From Pseudomonas saudiphocaensis (GTDB lineage: Bacteria > Pseudomonadota > Gammaproteobacteria > Pseudomonadales > Pseudomonadaceae), in the NCBI RefSeq assembly GCF_000756775.1, contig NZ_CCSF01000001.1:2728001-2792000 (forward strand): a stretch of DNA of 64,000 nt. The letters run 5' to 3'. The notes below the pieces were generated by a model. That model had not been told where the DNA came from. It saw only the letters and a program-made list of their open reading frames with translations, and ran no database searches. The position numbers and the translations under genes are program-made. Positions 26,163 through 35,550 of this stretch are shown piece by piece; position 1 is the stretch's first letter, and each line of letters starts with the position of its first letter.

Positions 26163-26774
26163 ATGTTTGGCGTAACCGATTATGGTGCTTTTGTAGTCGC
26201 CTTCATCATTCTGCTGGCGATTCCAGGGCCGGGAAACCTCGCGCTTATTCTATCCACAGGCAAAGGCGGGATCCGCGGCGGTCTGGCTTCAACGTTGGGC
26301 ATCATTCTCGGCGATCAGGTACTGATGTGGCTTGCCGTCGCCGGTGTCGCAGCCGTATTGAAGGCCTACCCGACAGCCTTTCACCTGGTGCAATGGCTGG
26401 GCGCGGCCTATCTGATCTGGCTCGGTCTGCGCATGCTGCTGGCCAAACCCGGCGCTGCACCTACGCTGGAGATCAGGCCAAGGCAATACCTGCGCCAGAC
26501 ATGTCTGATCACCCTGTTCAATCCCAAGGCCATCGTCTTCTACATGGCCTTTTTCCCGCTGTTCATCGATCCGCAGCGCCACCAGGGAATGCTGACCTTC
26601 AGCTTTCTGGCGGTGACCATCGCTGTGCTGACCTTCCTTTACGGGCTGGTGATCGTACTGAGCACCTACTTTCTCGCCGAACGTATGCGTGCCAATCCGC
26701 GTGTTGCACGTGGTCTGGAAAAGCTTGCCGGGCTATGCCTGGTGGGTTTTGGCGTCAAGCTGACCCTCAATTGA
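26163..26774 (+). CDS. LysE/RhtB family amino acid exporter
   Basis: Inner-membrane exporter, 203 residues with about six helices. The family hallmark LAIPGPGNLALILSTGKGG is near the N-terminus, and a central PRQYLRQTCLITLFNPKA segment matches RhtB-type proteins. The substrate cannot be told from sequence; the family exports amino acids such as homoserine, threonine or lysine. Start ATG 26163 follows GGAAGTAAAAGC. It starts 20 bp right of the fold-back element, which may affect its expression. Confidence 0.9.
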   Translation: MFGVTDYGAFVVAFIILLAIPGPGNLALILSTGKGGIRGGLASTLGIILGDQVLMWLAVAGVAAVLKAYPTAFHLVQWLGAAYLIWLGLRMLLAKPGAAPTLEIRPRQYLRQTCLITLFNPKAIVFYMAFFPLFIDPQRHQGMLTFSFLAVTIAVLTFLYGLVIVLSTYFLAERMRANPRVARGLEKLAGLCLVGFGVKLTLN

Positions 26775-26777
26775 GGC

Positions 26778-26806
26778 TTGACTCGCGGGCATCTCTAGGT
26801 TTTGAT
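26778..26806 (+). promoter_or_regulatory. Possible promoter of glmR-glmS
   Basis: TTGACT (26778-26783), 17-bp spacer, TTTGAT (26801-26806, four of six matches), 34 bp before the glmR start. Confidence 0.5.
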
Positions 26807-26819
26807 TCGCACTCTTAAC

Positions 26820-26832
26820 TTTCGAATCGAAA
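26820..26832. promoter_or_regulatory. Possible GlmR operator
   Basis: TTTCG-AAT-CGAAA is a perfect 5-bp inverted repeat, 7 bp before the glmR ATG. It is a candidate autoregulatory site. The evidence is only the symmetry and position. Confidence 0.3.
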
Positions 26833-26839
26833 CGTCTGT

Positions 26840-27622
26840 ATGTCGAAGCGCAATACGCCACAGCGTCGCCACGCCATCCTTGCGCTGCTCAACGAGCAGG
26901 GTGAGGTCAGTGTCGATGCCTTGTCGCGGCACTTCGAAACCTCCGAAGTCACCATTCGCAAGGATCTCGCTGCGCTGGAGAAGAACGGCCTGTTGTTGCG
27001 CCGTTATGGTGGTGCGGTGTCCTTGCCGCAGGAACTGATTGGCGAGTCCATTCAGCCGGTTTCGCCGATCAAGCAAGCCATTGCCCGTGCCGCGGTCGCC
27101 TGCATTCGCGAGCATGCACGGATCATCATCGACAGCGGCACCACCACGGCGGCGATGATTCCGCAGTTGGGGCGTACCCATGGCCTGGTAGTGATGACCA
27201 ACTCGCTGAATGTGGCCAATGCCCTGCGCGAGCTGGAACACGAGCCCGTGCTGCTGATGACCGGCGGCACCTGGGATCCGCATTCCGAATCCTTCCAGGG
27301 CCAGGTGGCCGAACAGGTGTTGCGCTCCTATGATTTCGATCAGCTGTTTATCGGTGCCGATGGCATCGATCTCGAGCGTGGTACCACCACTTTCAACGAA
27401 TTGCTGGGCCTGTCGCGGGTCATGGCCGAAGTCGCCCGCGAAGTGATCGTCATGGTCGAATCGGACAAGGTCGGCCGGCGCATTCCCAACCTGGAGCTGC
27501 CCTGGAGCGGCATTCATACCCTGATCACCGATGATCGTCTCGACCCCGAGGCGCGTGACAGCATTCAGGCCCGTGGCGTCAGGTTGATCTGCGCGGCCAT
27601 CGAAAACAATCTGGAGAACTGA
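26840..27622 (+). CDS. glmR: DeoR-family transcriptional regulator (GlmR type)
   Basis: The 260 residues have an N-terminal DeoR helix-turn-helix (about 6-55: [19 protein letters not shown], then SEVTIRKDL) and a C-terminal sugar-phosphate sensor domain with [12 protein letters not shown] and GADGID. It is placed 2 bp before glmS, so it is cotranscribed and probably controls amino-sugar synthesis. In Pseudomonas the gene at this position is named glmR. Confidence 0.9.
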   Translation: MSKRNTPQRRHAILALLNEQGEVSVDALSRHFETSEVTIRKDLAALEKNGLLLRRYGGAVSLPQELIGESIQPVSPIKQAIARAAVACIREHARIIIDSGTTTAAMIPQLGRTHGLVVMTNSLNVANALRELEHEPVLLMTGGTWDPHSESFQGQVAEQVLRSYDFDQLFIGADGIDLERGTTTFNELLGLSRVMAEVAREVIVMVESDKVGRRIPNLELPWSGIHTLITDDRLDPEARDSIQARGVRLICAAIENNLEN

Positions 27623-27624
27623 AC

Positions 27625-29460
27625 ATGTGTGGCATCGTTGGCGCCGTCGCCGAGCGCAATATCAGCGCAATTCTTCTTGAGGGCCTAAAGCGCCTCGAAT
27701 ATCGCGGTTATGACAGTGCCGGCATTGCCGTGCTGGATGCCTCGGGAACCCTGCGCCGCCTGCGCCGCTCGGGCAAGGTGGCCGAGCTGGAGAGTGCCCA
27801 GCGCGCTGAAGAGCTGACCGGGCGCCTGGGCATCGCCCACACTCGCTGGGCGACCCATGGTGCGCCGTGTGAACGCAATGCTCACCCGCACCTGTCCGGC
27901 GACGATCTAGCGGTGGTGCACAACGGCATCATCGAGAACCACGAAGCGCTGCGTAGCCAGCTCCAGGCGCTCGGTTACGAGTTCGTTTCCGATACCGATA
28001 CCGAAGTGATCGTGCATCTGCTGAATCACAAGCTTGCCGAGTTTGGTGATCTGACCGTCGCGCTCAAGGCGGCCATCAAGGAACTGCACGGTGCCTATGG
28101 TTTGGCAGTGGTCAGTGCCAAACAGCCGGACCGCCTGCTCGCCGCCCGCAGCGGCAGCCCGCTGGTGATCGGTCTGGGGCTGGGCGAGAACTTCCTCGCT
28201 TCCGATCAGCTGGCGCTGCGTCAGGTCACCGACCGCTTCATGTATCTGGAGGAAGGCGACATCGCCGAGATCCGCCGCGACAGCGTGCAGATCTGGGATG
28301 CCGACGGTCAGCCGGTGCAACGCGAATCCGTGCAGTATCACGAAGGAGCCGAAGCCGCGGACAAGGGCGAATACCGCCACTTCATGCTCAAGGAAATCCA
28401 TGAGCAGCCCACGGTGGTGCAGCGCACTCTGGAAGGTCGTCTGGGCGACGACCATGTGCTGGTGCAGGCCTTCGGTCCGCAGGCTGCCGAGCTGTTCGCC
28501 AAGGTCCGCAACGTGCAGATCGTTGCCTGCGGCACCAGCTATCACGCCGGCATGGTCGCGCGTTATTGGCTGGAAGAACTGGCCGGTATTCCCTGCCAGG
28601 TGGAAGTGGCCAGCGAGTTCCGTTATCGCAAGGTGGTGGTGCAGCCCGATACGCTGTTCGTGACCATTTCCCAGTCCGGCGAAACTGCCGATACCCTGGC
28701 CGCGCTGCGCAATACCAAGGGCGCCGGCTATCTGGCCAGCCTGGCCGTGTGCAACGTCGGCATCAGTTCGCTGGTGCGTGAATCCGACCTCTGCCTGCTG
28801 ACCCAGGCCGGGCCGGAAATCGGCGTCGCCTCGACCAAGGCGTTCACCACCCAGCTGGTCGGCCTGATGCTGCTGACCCTGGCTCTCGGCCAGGTTCGCG
28901 GCACCCTCGCAGCGGACAAGGAAGCCGAGCTAGTGGCCGAACTACGGCGTCTGCCGACCCGCCTGGGCGAGGCGCTGGCCATGGATGCCACGGTGGAGAA
29001 GATCGCCGAGCATTTCGCCGAGAAGCACCACACCCTGTTCCTCGGCCGCGGTGCGCAGTACCCGGTGGCGATGGAAGGGGCGCTCAAGCTCAAGGAAATC
29101 TCCTACATCCACGCCGAGTCCTATCCGGCCGGCGAGCTCAAGCATGGCCCGCTGGCGCTGGTGGATGCCGACATGCCTGTGGTTACAGTGGCACCCAACA
29201 ACGAGCTGCTGGAAAAGCTCAAGTCCAACCTGCAGGAAGTGCGTGCACGTGGTGGTGAGCTGATCGTCTTCGCCGATGGCGCGGCAGGGATGGAGAATGG
29301 CGAAGGCACCTACGTCGTGAACATGCCCAGCATCCACGATGCGCTGGCGCCGGTTCTCTACACGCTGCCGCTGCAGCTGCTGTCCTATTACGTTGCCGTA
29401 CTGCGCGGCACCGACGTCGACCAGCCACGCAACCTGGCCAAGTCGGTCACTGTTGAGTGA
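27625..29460 (+). CDS. glmS: Glutamine-fructose-6-phosphate aminotransferase
   Basis: First step of hexosamine synthesis. The 611 residues begin [12 protein letters not shown], so Cys2 is the glutaminase nucleophile. The glutaminase domain covers about 1-240, followed by two SIS domains ([30 protein letters not shown]). The C-terminus is NLAKSVTVE, the segment whose DNA is read by Tn7 TnsD. No ribozyme/riboswitch is seen upstream, as expected outside Gram-positives. Confidence 0.99.
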   Translation: MCGIVGAVAERNISAILLEGLKRLEYRGYDSAGIAVLDASGTLRRLRRSGKVAELESAQRAEELTGRLGIAHTRWATHGAPCERNAHPHLSGDDLAVVHNGIIENHEALRSQLQALGYEFVSDTDTEVIVHLLNHKLAEFGDLTVALKAAIKELHGAYGLAVVSAKQPDRLLAARSGSPLVIGLGLGENFLASDQLALRQVTDRFMYLEEGDIAEIRRDSVQIWDADGQPVQRESVQYHEGAEAADKGEYRHFMLKEIHEQPTVVQRTLEGRLGDDHVLVQAFGPQAAELFAKVRNVQIVACGTSYHAGMVARYWLEELAGIPCQVEVASEFRYRKVVVQPDTLFVTISQSGETADTLAALRNTKGAGYLASLAVCNVGISSLVRESDLCLLTQAGPEIGVASTKAFTTQLVGLMLLTLALGQVRGTLAADKEAELVAELRRLPTRLGEALAMDATVEKIAEHFAEKHHTLFLGRGAQYPVAMEGALKLKEISYIHAESYPAGELKHGPLALVDADMPVVTVAPNNELLEKLKSNLQEVRARGGELIVFADGAAGMENGEGTYVVNMPSIHDALAPVLYTLPLQLLSYYVAVLRGTDVDQPRNLAKSVTVE

Positions 29461-29486
29461 CGCTCAGCCCGGTCTCAGCTACATGA
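29425..29486 (+). other. Predicted Tn7 attachment site (attTn7)
   Basis: Tn7 recognizes the last codons of glmS and inserts about 25 bp after its stop codon, here near 29485. That point falls inside the last 12-13 codons of bphO on the opposite strand and just before the terminator hairpin. No Tn7 is present. This is inferred from the known mechanism. Confidence 0.6.
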
Positions 29487-30067
29487 TGAAAAGGCCCTTC
29501 GGGGCCTTTTTCGTTTTCGGCGATGCACTGGGAGTGCTCGAGCGCGGCAGCGCGAATGAACAGCTCGAAGGTCGCTTCGGCGGCCGCCTGTATGGCCGGC
29601 CAGGTGCACGGATGGGCGGTCTCGAGCTGCGCGAGGAACGTCGGCCAGAGCTTGGCCGTGTCGCCGTGCTCCAGGTAAAGCGATGGTGCAGAAGGATCGA
29701 GCTGGTGAAGCCTTCGTGCCAGCACCCGCCCGCCCAGGCGGGAGCCTTCCAAAACGTATGCAGCGCCCCAGCTGCCGGCACTATCGTCAAGCTCCGGTGC
29801 TGGCAACGGTAAGGGTACCGGACTGCCTAGCGCCTCAAGGTCCGCGAACAGGGCATGGCGGCGAACCCGCTCTGGCCAGTCTTCCAGCAGACCAGCAATG
29901 CCGGCCTGCTCCAAGGCGACTTCCATGCTGCCTAAGACGCGGCCATGGGCACGCAAAAAGCTGAGGTAGCCGCCCTCCTGATCGAAGTCGAACGCGGCAT
30001 AGGCGTTATCCACCTGTTCATGCAGAGGGGCGGTGGCCATGCGGAGACGGGTACGCAGCTCAGCCAT
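29447..30067 (-). CDS. bphO: Heme oxygenase (biliverdin-forming)
   Basis: Cleaves heme to biliverdin, the phytochrome chromophore, with CO and iron released. The product is 206 residues. The proximal heme-ligand His is in [11 protein letters not shown] (H16), and the distal-helix motif is [13 protein letters not shown]. It overlaps the end of the upstream hybrid kinase gene by 8 bp, so it is the last gene of the bphP operon. In most Pseudomonas bphO precedes bphP. Its last codons overlap the glmS stop by 14 bp and run through the glmS terminator. Confidence 0.92.
   Translation of the reverse strand: MAELRTRLRMATAPLHEQVDNAYAAFDFDQEGGYLSFLRAHGRVLGSMEVALEQAGIAGLLEDWPERVRRHALFADLEALGSPVPLPLPAPELDDSAGSWGAAYVLEGSRLGGRVLARRLHQLDPSAPSLYLEHGDTAKLWPTFLAQLETAHPCTWPAIQAAAEATFELFIRAAALEHSQCIAENEKGPEGPFHHVAETGLSVTQQ
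29487..29516. terminator. Terminator of glmS, read through by bphO
   Basis: AAAAGGCC pairs with GGCCTTTT around a CTTCGG loop, followed by TTCGTTTT. It lies 30 bp past glmS. On the minus strand the same bases are bphO codons (residues KGPEGPF). Confidence 0.85.
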
Positions 30068-32462
30068 TGTTATGTCTGCTTTCGTCGAGGGTCAGTTGAA
30101 TCCGGCTGGCCAATTGCTCTTCGCGGAAGGGTTTCTGAATGATCGGGAAGTCCGTCAGCCCCAGCTCGCTCAGCTCCACATAGCCGGTCACGATGATCAC
30201 CGGCAGCTCCGGGTAGCGGATTCTTACGGTACGGGCCAGCTCGCCGCCGTTCATGCCCGGCATGGCGAAATCGGCCAGCAGCAGGTCGACTTCAATGCCC
30301 TCGGCCAGCAGTTGTAGCGCCTGGTCGCCGCTTTCCGCCTCGGTCACGGCGAAGCCGAGGTTCTTCAGCATCTGTGCCGTCACCTCGCGCACGCTGTGGT
30401 CATCATCTGCCAGCAGAATACTGTGTCGGCCGAGAGGGGAGCGGGCGCGCGACGGCGCGAGCGCTTCGGCTTGCTGCGGTACGCTTGTGCGCGGCAGGAA
30501 CACCTGCACCGTGGTGCCAACGCCCAGTTGGCTGCGGATGTGCGCGCCGCCGCTGGACTGCTTGGCGAAGCCGAATACCTGGGCCAGGCCGAGCCCCGAG
30601 CCTTTGCCTACTTCCTTGGTGGTGAAGAAAGGCTCGAAGGCCTTGCTCAATACTTCCTCACTCATACCGGCGCCGGTATCGGTTACCGACAGCACCACGT
30701 ATTCACCGGGAGCTGGGTCCTCGGCGCGCAAGGCCGGCTGGTCAACCACGGCATTGCGGGTGCCCAATGTCAGCTGGCCGCTGTCACCCATGGCATCACG
30801 GGCGTTGATCGCCAGGTTAAGGATGATCATTTCGATCTGCGTCGGGTCCACCAGCGCATGCCATAGATCGGACTGCATATCGGTTTCGATGCGCACGTTG
30901 CCGCCCAGGGTGCTTTTGAGCAGGCTGAGCAGCGCTACCAGGGTCTCGTTGAGATCCACTGCAGTCGGTGCCAGCTGCTGGCGCCGGGCAAAGGCAAGCA
31001 GTTGACTGGTCAGGGTCGCACCGCGCTCACCGGCATCGCGAATGTACTGCAGCCGGCGCAGGCTGCGCTCGGCCGGAACGCCGGTTTCAAGATCGTTTTG
31101 CAGAAAGCTGGTGCTGGTCAGGATGACCGTCAGCAGGTTATTGAAGTCATGGGCGACGCCGGCGGTCAGCTGGCCCACGGCTTCCAGGCGCTGCATCTGC
31201 TGCAAGGTAGCCTCGACGCGCTCGCGTTCCTGGATCTGCGCGCGCAGCTGACGGTTGGCTTCAGCGAGCTTGTCGACGGCGGCTATTTCGTTGGTGATAT
31301 CTCGTGCTGCGGCATAGATGCGGCCGTCGTCGGCCACGGCGGACCAGGACAACCAGCGATAACTGCCGTCGCGATGGCGCAGCCGATTGACGAAGCGATT
31401 GGTGACCTTGCCCTTGGCGATACGGGCGGTTTCGGCCTGCGATTCCTGCATGTCATCCGGATGAACCAGCTGGCTCAGGGGATGTTGCATCAGCTGCTCG
31501 AAGGACCAGCCGAGGGTGTCCTTCCAGATCGGGTTCAGGGCGATCGGCAGCATGTCCAGCTGGGTAACGGCCAGCAGGTCCCGTGACAGCTCCCAGGTAC
31601 GGTCGCGTTCACGGGTGCGCTCCTCGACCCGCTCACCCAGGGTTTCGTTGATGCGCTTCAGGGTCTGGGTCGCCAACTGCTGCTCGGTGATATCCATCAT
31701 CACGCCGAGGAAGCGGGTACAGACTCCATCCTCGAAAAAGGCCTGGCCACGGATTTCTATCCAGCAGGTGCGAGCGCCCCCGCGCAACACCCGGAAGGTG
31801 GTGCAGAACTCGCCATTACTCTCCTGACCTAGTGCCTGACGCACGTGCAGACGCAGTGCCTCTCGGTCTTCCGGATGGCAAAGCTGCTCCAACAGCGCCA
31901 TGCTCACCGGAGCGTCTGGTGCCAGGCCGCACATGGCGCGGCTGCGTTCATCCCAAATCAGGGTGTCGTTCTTGGGCTCGTAATCCCACATGCCCAGCCG
32001 TGCTGCATTGATGGCCAGGCGTGCGCGCACCTCCACTTCACGCAGGGCCTTTTCCGCCTCCAATCGCTTGCGGTGCTCATTGACTTCGCCCAGGGCGCGC
32101 TCGACGGCCTTCGGCAGGAAGCCGAGGTTCTGCTTGAGCACGTAATCGACGGCGCCGGAGCGCATCATGTTGACCGCATTTTCCTCTCCAAATACACCGG
32201 AGAGGAAAATGAACGGTGTCTGCGGCGCCAGCTGGCGAGCCAGTTGCAGCGCCTGGCTGCCGGAAAAGCCCGGCAGGATGAAGTCGGCCAGGATCAGGTG
32301 GAATTCCTGTCGCTGCAAGGCCTCGACCACGCCCTGGTGATCGTAGACCCGCTCTGTATGCGACAGGGTATAGCCGCTGCGCTCCAGCGATAGCTGGGCC
32401 AGTTCGGCATCGTGTGGACTGTCCTCGATGAACAGGACGCTGATGTTTTTTGGCGCTGGCAT
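30060..32462 (-). CDS. Hybrid sensor histidine kinase (REC-PAS-PAS-HK-REC)
   Basis: The product is 800 residues and cytoplasmic, with no membrane helix. An N-terminal receiver (1-125, phospho-acceptor D60 in LILADFILPG) is followed by a short coiled coil. Then come PAS domains at about 145-260 and 290-395, a HisKA region with H438 in TAGVAHDFNNLLTV, an HATPase (VTDTGAGM, GSGLGLAQVFGFAKQ), and a C-terminal receiver (680-795, D731 in LLLADFAMPG). Two receivers on one kinase suggest a phosphorelay fed by BphP or the small regulator upstream. No output domain is present. The output partner is unknown. Confidence 0.92.
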   Translation of the reverse strand: MPAPKNISVLFIEDSPHDAELAQLSLERSGYTLSHTERVYDHQGVVEALQRQEFHLILADFILPGFSGSQALQLARQLAPQTPFIFLSGVFGEENAVNMMRSGAVDYVLKQNLGFLPKAVERALGEVNEHRKRLEAEKALREVEVRARLAINAARLGMWDYEPKNDTLIWDERSRAMCGLAPDAPVSMALLEQLCHPEDREALRLHVRQALGQESNGEFCTTFRVLRGGARTCWIEIRGQAFFEDGVCTRFLGVMMDITEQQLATQTLKRINETLGERVEERTRERDRTWELSRDLLAVTQLDMLPIALNPIWKDTLGWSFEQLMQHPLSQLVHPDDMQESQAETARIAKGKVTNRFVNRLRHRDGSYRWLSWSAVADDGRIYAAARDITNEIAAVDKLAEANRQLRAQIQERERVEATLQQMQRLEAVGQLTAGVAHDFNNLLTVILTSTSFLQNDLETGVPAERSLRRLQYIRDAGERGATLTSQLLAFARRQQLAPTAVDLNETLVALLSLLKSTLGGNVRIETDMQSDLWHALVDPTQIEMIILNLAINARDAMGDSGQLTLGTRNAVVDQPALRAEDPAPGEYVVLSVTDTGAGMSEEVLSKAFEPFFTTKEVGKGSGLGLAQVFGFAKQSSGGAHIRSQLGVGTTVQVFLPRTSVPQQAEALAPSRARSPLGRHSILLADDDHSVREVTAQMLKNLGFAVTEAESGDQALQLLAEGIEVDLLLADFAMPGMNGGELARTVRIRYPELPVIIVTGYVELSELGLTDFPIIQKPFREEQLASRIQLTLDESRHNNG

Positions 32463-32513
32463 AGTTACCCAGTCGATAAAAGCGGGAGCTGCAAACTGAG
32501 CAACGAGCGACCC

Positions 32514-32984
32514 TCAGGTGTCATCGTGCGGGCGCGCGCGCTTGAGCCGCAGGGAGCCGGGTGGCGGCTCGTTGAGCACCGCCCAGAAGATGCCCAGGTC
32601 AGAAATAGCGGCGACAAAATCCTTGAATTCGACCGGCTTGACCACGTAAGCGTTCACCCCCAGCTCGTAGGCTTTGAGCAGGTCGGGCTCTTCCCGCGAC
32701 GAGGTCAGCATAACCACTGGAATACTGCGCAACTCTGGCGTATCGCGCACGATCTTCAGGACTTCCAGGCCGTCCACCTTCGGCAATTTGAGGTCCAGCA
32801 GCAGCACGGCAGGATTGCCGTCGGCGCGGCTTGCATGTTTGTCGGTGCGCAGCAGGTAGCTCAGTGCTTCGGCGCCATCGCGCATGATGACCACTTCGTT
32901 CGCCAGCTGGCTGCGCTCCAGTGCAATCAGTGTCAGTTCCAGATCGTGGGGGTTGTCTTCCACGAGAAGTATCGGTTTCAGCAT
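32514..32984 (-). CDS. Single-domain response regulator (Rcp1-like)
   Basis: A 156-residue receiver without output domain, of the type usually next to phytochrome kinases. It shows the acidic pair VEDN (E9, D10), phospho-acceptor D64 in LLLDLKLPKVDG, a conserved T/S in MLTSSREE, and K in YVVKPVEF. ATG 32984 is chosen; a TTG at 32999 would overlap the bphP stop (TTGA) and add five residues. It lies 11 bp after bphP, so it is the probable direct phospho-acceptor of BphP. Confidence 0.92.
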   Translation of the reverse strand: MLKPILLVEDNPHDLELTLIALERSQLANEVVIMRDGAEALSYLLRTDKHASRADGNPAVLLLDLKLPKVDGLEVLKIVRDTPELRSIPVVMLTSSREEPDLLKAYELGVNAYVVKPVEFKDFVAAISDLGIFWAVLNEPPPGSLRLKRARPHDDT

Positions 32985-32995
32985 CGCTTGTGTCT

Positions 32996-35254
32996 TCAAG
33001 AGGCAAGAGGTGTGTAGGACAATTTTGGTAACGCGAAATAGAAGGTAGCGCCCTGTTCAGGCTCGCTTTCAGCCCAGACCCGGCCATCGTGGCGCTCGAT
33101 GATCCGGCGCACGCTGGCCAGGCCGATGCCGGTTCCCTCGAACTCTTCCATGCGATGCAGGCGCTGGAATACACCGAACAGCTTGTCGGCATATTGCATG
33201 TCGAAGCCCACGCCGTTGTCGCGCACATAGACGGTTACTTCGCCCATGCGCTGGGTGGCACCGATCTCGATCACCGCATGCTCGCGGTTGCGGGTGTACT
33301 TCACTGCGTTGTCGATGAGATTGCGCAACGCCATATGCAGGAATGCTGCATCGGCGACGATGATCGGCATCGGCAGCAGCCGCCACTCGATCTCCCGGCC
33401 TTCACAGTCGGGAGCGAGTTCCTCGCGGATAGAGGCGACCAGTGCGTCAAGGTTTACATCGGACAGGCGCAAGGCCGAGCGCCCCATCTGCGAGAAACTC
33501 AGGAGGTTGTCGACCAGGGTGCCGGCGAAGCTGGCAGCGTCGGCGATATTGTCGAGAAAGCGCGCGCCGCGTTCGCTCAGGCGGTTGCCTTCCAGCTCGC
33601 TGAGCAGCTCGGTATAGCCGGCGATATGGCGCAGCGGTGCACGCAGGTCGTGGGAGACGCTGTAGGAAAAGGACTCCAGTTCCTTGTTGCTGGCACGCAG
33701 TTCACCGGCCAGCTGGGCCAGTTCCTCGGCCTTGCGTAGTACGATGCCGAGCACTGCACTGCGCAGTTCCAGCGCACCCTCGACTTCCACCGGCTCCCAC
33801 GGAAGGGCGTAGCCACTGAAAATCTGTTGCCAGCGCTCGAAGCTGTGCCGTGGGCTGAGGGCACCGCTTTGGCGATCCACCTGTTTTTCCGGCTGTCCGG
33901 CCCAGTTGACGATCTTGATCTGTTCACTTCGGAACCAGATCACGTAGTGGGCGTGCAGGCGGGAGATGGAAATTGCCATGACCCCGGCGCAGTGCTCGGC
34001 CAGCTCGGGCAGGCTGGGAATGTCGCGGCTGACGCAGTCGGTGTGGTAAATCAGCTGGTCGCGCTGCTGGCCCAGCCATTGGACCAGCCGCATGAGCTGT
34101 TCATGGTCGGGTGTTTCGCCGATGGTTTCGCAGATTTCCGCCGAAATGATCGCGGCGCCATTGGCACCGGCAAACGCCAATGCGACATCCGGCAGCTGGC
34201 GAAAGCCTTCCACCACGCTGTCGTGATCGGCCATGGCCGACAACATCCGCACGATCTGCTGGCGCAGCTCCAGCTGGCGCCGCGACAGGGTTTCCACCTC
34301 TCTCGCTTCGATCTGCAAGGCCAGAATGCGCCCCAGCAGCTCGCAAGAGGTACGGGTCTGGTAGCTCACCTGGCGTGGTTCGGCATCGTGACAGGAGATC
34401 AGCCCCCAGAGCCGGCCGCGCACGATGATGGAGATCGACATCGAGGCCAGCGTGCCCATGTTGCGCATGTACTGAAGATGCACCGGCGACACGCTGCGCA
34501 GGGCGGCGAAACTTAGATCAAGGGGCTCGCCAGTGGCGGGATTCAGCGCCGGTGTCAGGGGTGAGGGCTGATAGTTCGCGTCCTGGATCACGCGGATAAG
34601 GTTCTGCTGGTACAGCTGGCGGGCCTGGGGCGGGATATCCGAGGCCGGAAAACACAGGCCCAGATACCGGGCATAACCTGGGTCGGCTTCCTCGGCCAGC
34701 ACGGTGCCGTTGCCTTCGGCATCGAACTGGTAGGCCTTGACCCGGCCAAACCCGGTGATGCGCTTGACCTCCTTGACGGCCAGCTCACAAAGACCGAGTA
34801 ACTCGTGGGTCTCGTGAAGCTGGGTAACGAAGGTGCGCATCAGCGGATAGAGCGTGTCGTATGCATCATGGGTGCTACCGGCGCGCTCGAATTCCAGGAT
34901 CAGCTGGTCGTTGCGGCGGTGCGCCATCAGCGCGAACGCACCTGCATCAGCGCCATCGAGACTGAAACTGATATCGCCCAGGTGAAACGGGTTCTGGTCA
35001 TCTTCAGCCAGTGCGGCCAGCCCGGACTCGATTCGCCTGGTGTCGAACAATGCCGAAAGCGGTTGGCCCAGCAGCGCTTCGGCGTCGAGGCCCAGCCACT
35101 GGCGGATGTTTTCGCTGACCTGCTGGATGCGCAGCTGAGCCTCATCGACGGCTAACAGAAAACCGTGTGGTTGGATGCTGCCGGGAATATGAATAGGCTC
35201 TTCGGCGCAGCGTTCGATGGCGTCCAGGAGATCCTGGGCGTCGGTAGTGCTCAT
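32996..35254 (-). CDS. bphP: Bacteriophytochrome histidine kinase
   Basis: Red/far-red photoreceptor, 752 residues. ATG 35254 is chosen since AAGGA lies just upstream. The PAS domain has the biliverdin-attaching C16 in RCAEEPIHIPGSIQPHG. The GAF domain (about 140-310) has PASDIPPQAR (D206) and SPVHLQYMRNMG (H259, Y262). The PHY domain (about 320-500) has a tongue with WFRSE and SPRHSF. The HisKA has H535 in SVSHDLRAPLR, and an HATPase follows (about 610-745). The usual CHH motif reads CHD (288-290). It is first gene of the bphP-regulator-hybrid kinase-bphO operon. Confidence 0.96.
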   Translation of the reverse strand: MSTTDAQDLLDAIERCAEEPIHIPGSIQPHGFLLAVDEAQLRIQQVSENIRQWLGLDAEALLGQPLSALFDTRRIESGLAALAEDDQNPFHLGDISFSLDGADAGAFALMAHRRNDQLILEFERAGSTHDAYDTLYPLMRTFVTQLHETHELLGLCELAVKEVKRITGFGRVKAYQFDAEGNGTVLAEEADPGYARYLGLCFPASDIPPQARQLYQQNLIRVIQDANYQPSPLTPALNPATGEPLDLSFAALRSVSPVHLQYMRNMGTLASMSISIIVRGRLWGLISCHDAEPRQVSYQTRTSCELLGRILALQIEAREVETLSRRQLELRQQIVRMLSAMADHDSVVEGFRQLPDVALAFAGANGAAIISAEICETIGETPDHEQLMRLVQWLGQQRDQLIYHTDCVSRDIPSLPELAEHCAGVMAISISRLHAHYVIWFRSEQIKIVNWAGQPEKQVDRQSGALSPRHSFERWQQIFSGYALPWEPVEVEGALELRSAVLGIVLRKAEELAQLAGELRASNKELESFSYSVSHDLRAPLRHIAGYTELLSELEGNRLSERGARFLDNIADAASFAGTLVDNLLSFSQMGRSALRLSDVNLDALVASIREELAPDCEGREIEWRLLPMPIIVADAAFLHMALRNLIDNAVKYTRNREHAVIEIGATQRMGEVTVYVRDNGVGFDMQYADKLFGVFQRLHRMEEFEGTGIGLASVRRIIERHDGRVWAESEPEQGATFYFALPKLSYTPLAS

Positions 35255-35550
35255 TGTGTGTCCTTGTTCAGGCTGTGCTGGCCGAATCACGCGCAGCATC
35301 AATGCGAGTGCTACCGGAAAACCGGCGGCAGTGGTCTATGGTGGCAGATCCTTGGACCCAATAACCGACGGTTTTACTTGATTGGGCACTTTAACCCGAC
35401 GAAACGGACACGCCAATGCGCGCGCGCTTAAATGCGCTCAGCGAGCCGTAAGGAATTGTGAGAGTTTGGCAAGGCGGGAGTGACATGGCCTATGCCAGGC
35501 GGGGCATTGGCCAGGCGGACGGCTTTGCACCGCCCACCGTTTTGGCCTGA
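35255..35550. other. Gap between atoE and bphP
   Basis: This 296-bp stretch has no ORF with family character. It should hold the bphP promoter (minus strand) and the end of the ato transcript. GGCGG (35516) and CCGCC (35531) could form a weak hairpin after atoE. No clear sigma-70 pair was recognized. Confidence 0.4.

Noticed and set aside
27470-27625. glmS ribozyme/riboswitch
   Set aside because: glmS begins 2 bp after glmR, so there is no room for one and the element is not known in this group.
30006-30014. TTATCCACC as a further DnaA box
   Set aside because: It differs from the box in the last base and lies alone in bphO.
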